The notes beneath the pieces were generated by a model. That model was not told where the DNA came from. It was given only the letters and a program-made list of their open reading frames with translations, and ran no database searches. The position numbers and the translations under genes are program-made. A stretch of 53,439 nucleotides of DNA, from positions 1-53,439 of the forward strand of contig JAZDIP010000063.1 of NCBI GenBank assembly GCA_043804925.1, given 5' to 3'. The stretch is from ChocPot-Mid sp043804925. GTDB taxonomy: Bacteria > Bacteroidota > Ignavibacteria > Kapaibacteriales > UBA2268. Positions 51,638-53,439 of this stretch are shown here, piece after piece (within the stretch, counting starts at the first letter, position 1; every line of letters starts with the position of its first letter).

Positions 51638-53439
51638 ATGGACAACTTATTTAACAGATTACTACTTAAATTATTTCTCATAATTTTATTCGTCGTTATC
51701 ATCGAAAATATGTGTGTAGCACAACTAAGAAACAGTTATGTTCCTTCAACCGGCTATTATTTAGGTGTTTCTCTTGGTGAGCTAGCAGATGAAGGACAAA
51801 TGCACTATGTTGATTATGATTCTTTTAGTTCACAGTTTGGGAATAGTTGTACATTTACAATTGTAAACAAATTTGTGGGATTCCCGAGCTGGTGGAGTTG
51901 GGAAAAAAAATATGATTCCTTTGACTCACAATGGGAAAGTTCTTTTAGTCCGGGAATTGCATTAATGTTTACACTAATGCCAATGGTAGATTTCGATTTG
52001 TTCGTTGCATCATCTTCAACAACATGGGGACCCGGCAATGAAGCTTACGATTCCACATTAGCATTTGCTATAAGTTGTAAAAAAAATTGCAAGAGACCAA
52101 TATTTATACGTTTTGCCCATGAAATGAATGCTCATTGGTATCCTTGGTGCTCAAAAACGACATGTGAAGGCTCTTCTACCTTTTCGATTAATGATTACAT
52201 AAAAGCTTTTAGAAATGTTGCCAATGTTTTTCATAATACTGCTCCAAATGTATCCATGATTTGGTGTCCGAATTATTATGATACAAGTAATCATTCTATC
52301 CTTGGTTATAAAGATTACTATCCTGGAGATGATTATGTAGATTGGGTAGGATTGGATTTGTATAACCACAATGAACCGGGGACAAAGATTAATAAATGTG
52401 ATAACTATCAATTTTATAATATGCTGACTTTTGATAATTTTTATTATGATTATTGCGATACATCAAATTCAAACGGTCATAAAAAACCATTAATTATTTG
52501 CGAGACTTCATCTGAATTCATTCATGAATATACTATTGATCCTTCTTCAACAATAACAATAGATGATTTCGAGGAAAATCGACAACTTCCATGGAGTCCA
52601 TGGGGAGGAATGACAATTAATCTAGATCCTACAAATCCTATTTCAGGTGATTATTCATATCAAATAACATCCACATTAATAAGCAATGATTTTTATCGTG
52701 GTGGTATGGTTGAGCCAATAACAAATGAATTTGACTTTGATCCATTAAATACTGATTTAGGAATTTCTATTTTTGTAAAGCGTGAAGATGATTGCAAAAT
52801 AGAGCCTTCCATAATAATTCAATTTAGAGAGGATCACGACATAGCTGCTTGTGCTTTCAAATTACAATTATCAAATTATAATAATAACAATCCAGTGCAA
52901 TTTAAAGAAAAAATAATCCCATTTGATTTATTCAGGAGTGGAAGTAATTCTGCATTTCTATCAAAATATTTGAGAATAGACCTTCATACAAATGAAATCA
53001 CCAATAGTTCTTCAACGATTAACATTGATTTGTTAAGAGTGGGAAATATTACGACAAATAATCTTGCCAATAATATTAAATGGAAGTCAGATTGGATTGA
53101 CCAGATTTTATCCACTGACAATAATGGCAATAATGAACCTCATTATTATTCTATTAAAGAAAAATTTCCAAACCTAAAAGCAATATGCTTATTTCATTTA
53201 ATGAAGCAGGAAAACGGAGAATTCAAAGATTTTCGATTACCGGATGATGCCACATTTATTGAACATTTTAACGAAAAAGTTAGTACAACATATACATTAA
53301 GCGAAATAACCAAAATTAGTCCAACACCAACTATTACAGGTGACATTACATCTTTTACAAAAAGTTCACAAACTTTTACAACACCATTTAATTCTTATTA
53401 CAGCTATAAATGGTTAGCTATGAGTGGTACTATTACAGG
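51638..53439 (+). CDS. Secreted glycoside hydrolase family 26 enzyme with internal CBM-like domain, partial
   Basis: 600 residues, running off the right edge without a stop. Signal peptide (…FVVIIENMCVAQ). The GH26 fold is shown by RFAHEMNAHWYPW with the acid/base Glu162, 'DYVDWVGLDLYNHNEPG' and 'LIICETSSEF' with nucleophile Glu289. Residues ~305-465 ('IDDFEENRQLPWSPWGG', then beta-rich sequence) look like a CBM11-type sandwich. The last GH26 elements come only after it ('WKSDWIDQIL', 'FPNLKAICLFHLMKQENGEF'). GH26 enzymes cut beta-mannan or mixed-linkage glucan. The tail after 560 may start another beta-domain; a T9SS tail may lie outside the window. Confidence 0.85.
   Translation, partial: MDNLFNRLLLKLFLIILFVVIIENMCVAQLRNSYVPSTGYYLGVSLGELADEGQMHYVDYDSFSSQFGNSCTFTIVNKFVGFPSWWSWEKKYDSFDSQWESSFSPGIALMFTLMPMVDFDLFVASSSTTWGPGNEAYDSTLAFAISCKKNCKRPIFIRFAHEMNAHWYPWCSKTTCEGSSTFSINDYIKAFRNVANVFHNTAPNVSMIWCPNYYDTSNHSILGYKDYYPGDDYVDWVGLDLYNHNEPGTKINKCDNYQFYNMLTFDNFYYDYCDTSNSNGHKKPLIICETSSEFIHEYTIDPSSTITIDDFEENRQLPWSPWGGMTINLDPTNPISGDYSYQITSTLISNDFYRGGMVEPITNEFDFDPLNTDLGISIFVKREDDCKIEPSIIIQFREDHDIAACAFKLQLSNYNNNNPVQFKEKIIPFDLFRSGSNSAFLSKYLRIDLHTNEITNSSSTINIDLLRVGNITTNNLANNIKWKSDWIDQILSTDNNGNNEPHYYSIKEKFPNLKAICLFHLMKQENGEFKDFRLPDDATFIEHFNEKVSTTYTLSEITKISPTPTITGDITSFTKSSQTFTTPFNSYYSYKWLAMSGTIT

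Overview
The window is AT-rich bacterial DNA and most likely comes from a member of the Bacteroidota/Chlorobiota (FCB) group, close to the Ignavibacteria or Kapabacteria. This rests on three type IX secretion (T9SS)-type C-terminal sorting domains, an SBBP-type secreted beta-propeller protein, a promoter that fits the Bacteroidota consensus (TTTG, about 20 bases, TAnnTTTG), many genes without a strong Shine-Dalgarno, and simple intergenic repeats of the kind common in these genomes. The taxon is an inference; no rRNA gene or ribosomal protein is present.

Layout. 1-560: end of a STAS-domain gene and a four-helix-bundle (S23/Avd-like) gene broken by an amber codon and bracketed by inverted AT-rich repeats. 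0.56-8.3 kb: housekeeping genes (rfbB, a NagZ-like glycosidase, a hotdog thioesterase, threonine aldolase, a polyprenol/diacylglycerol kinase-like membrane protein, ispE, a membrane metallophosphoesterase). 8.6-12.9 kb: an envelope group (lipoprotein with SPOR-like end, coiled-coil beta-barrel protein, vWA-OmpA protein). 12.95-13.99 kb: a gene-free, repeat-rich spacer.

14-33 kb is an accessory region that looks like a defence island. It has a minus-strand run of CHASE2 membrane sensor, secreted TPR-CHAT protease-like protein, WYL regulator, HEPN and MNT nucleotidyltransferase. Plus-strand genes follow: an ARPP-1-like protein with an AAA+/M41 peptidase fusion, a possible PD-(D/E)XK protein, a DUF2779 nuclease, and (on the minus strand) another PD-(D/E)XK protein. 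The island ends with a type III restriction-modification pair and a small cluster of an R-M tail fragment, a GIY-YIG protein and an EVE-domain protein.

33.3-42.7 kb, all on the minus strand, encodes secreted or surface proteins: two BNR/YCF48-like repeat proteins, a long SBBP protein with Cys-rich modules, and a stand-alone Cys-rich protein related to one of those modules. 42.8-47.1 kb holds a small regulatory unit: a structured RNA-like element, a Bacteroidota promoter with twin operators, a double-HTH repressor-like gene overlapping a TPR membrane protein that lacks a kinase, a tiny FN3-like protein, a minus-strand RNA-like element ending in a terminator, and an outer-membrane-like protein. 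47.2-51.4 kb holds the best candidate for an undescribed two-gene system: a DUF4062-like protein with two ACT-like domains, then a PHP-SMC/ABC ATPase of the TrlF type. The window ends inside a GH26 glycoside hydrolase whose catalytic domain seems to be split by a carbohydrate-binding-like domain.

Three themes recur. First, intergenic repeat sequence runs in frame into coding sequence (rfbB, thioesterase, CHAT protein, type III Mod). Second, two signal peptides are out of frame by one base at a homopolymer run. Third, defence-like nucleases and ATPases are concentrated in 14-33 kb and 47-51 kb.
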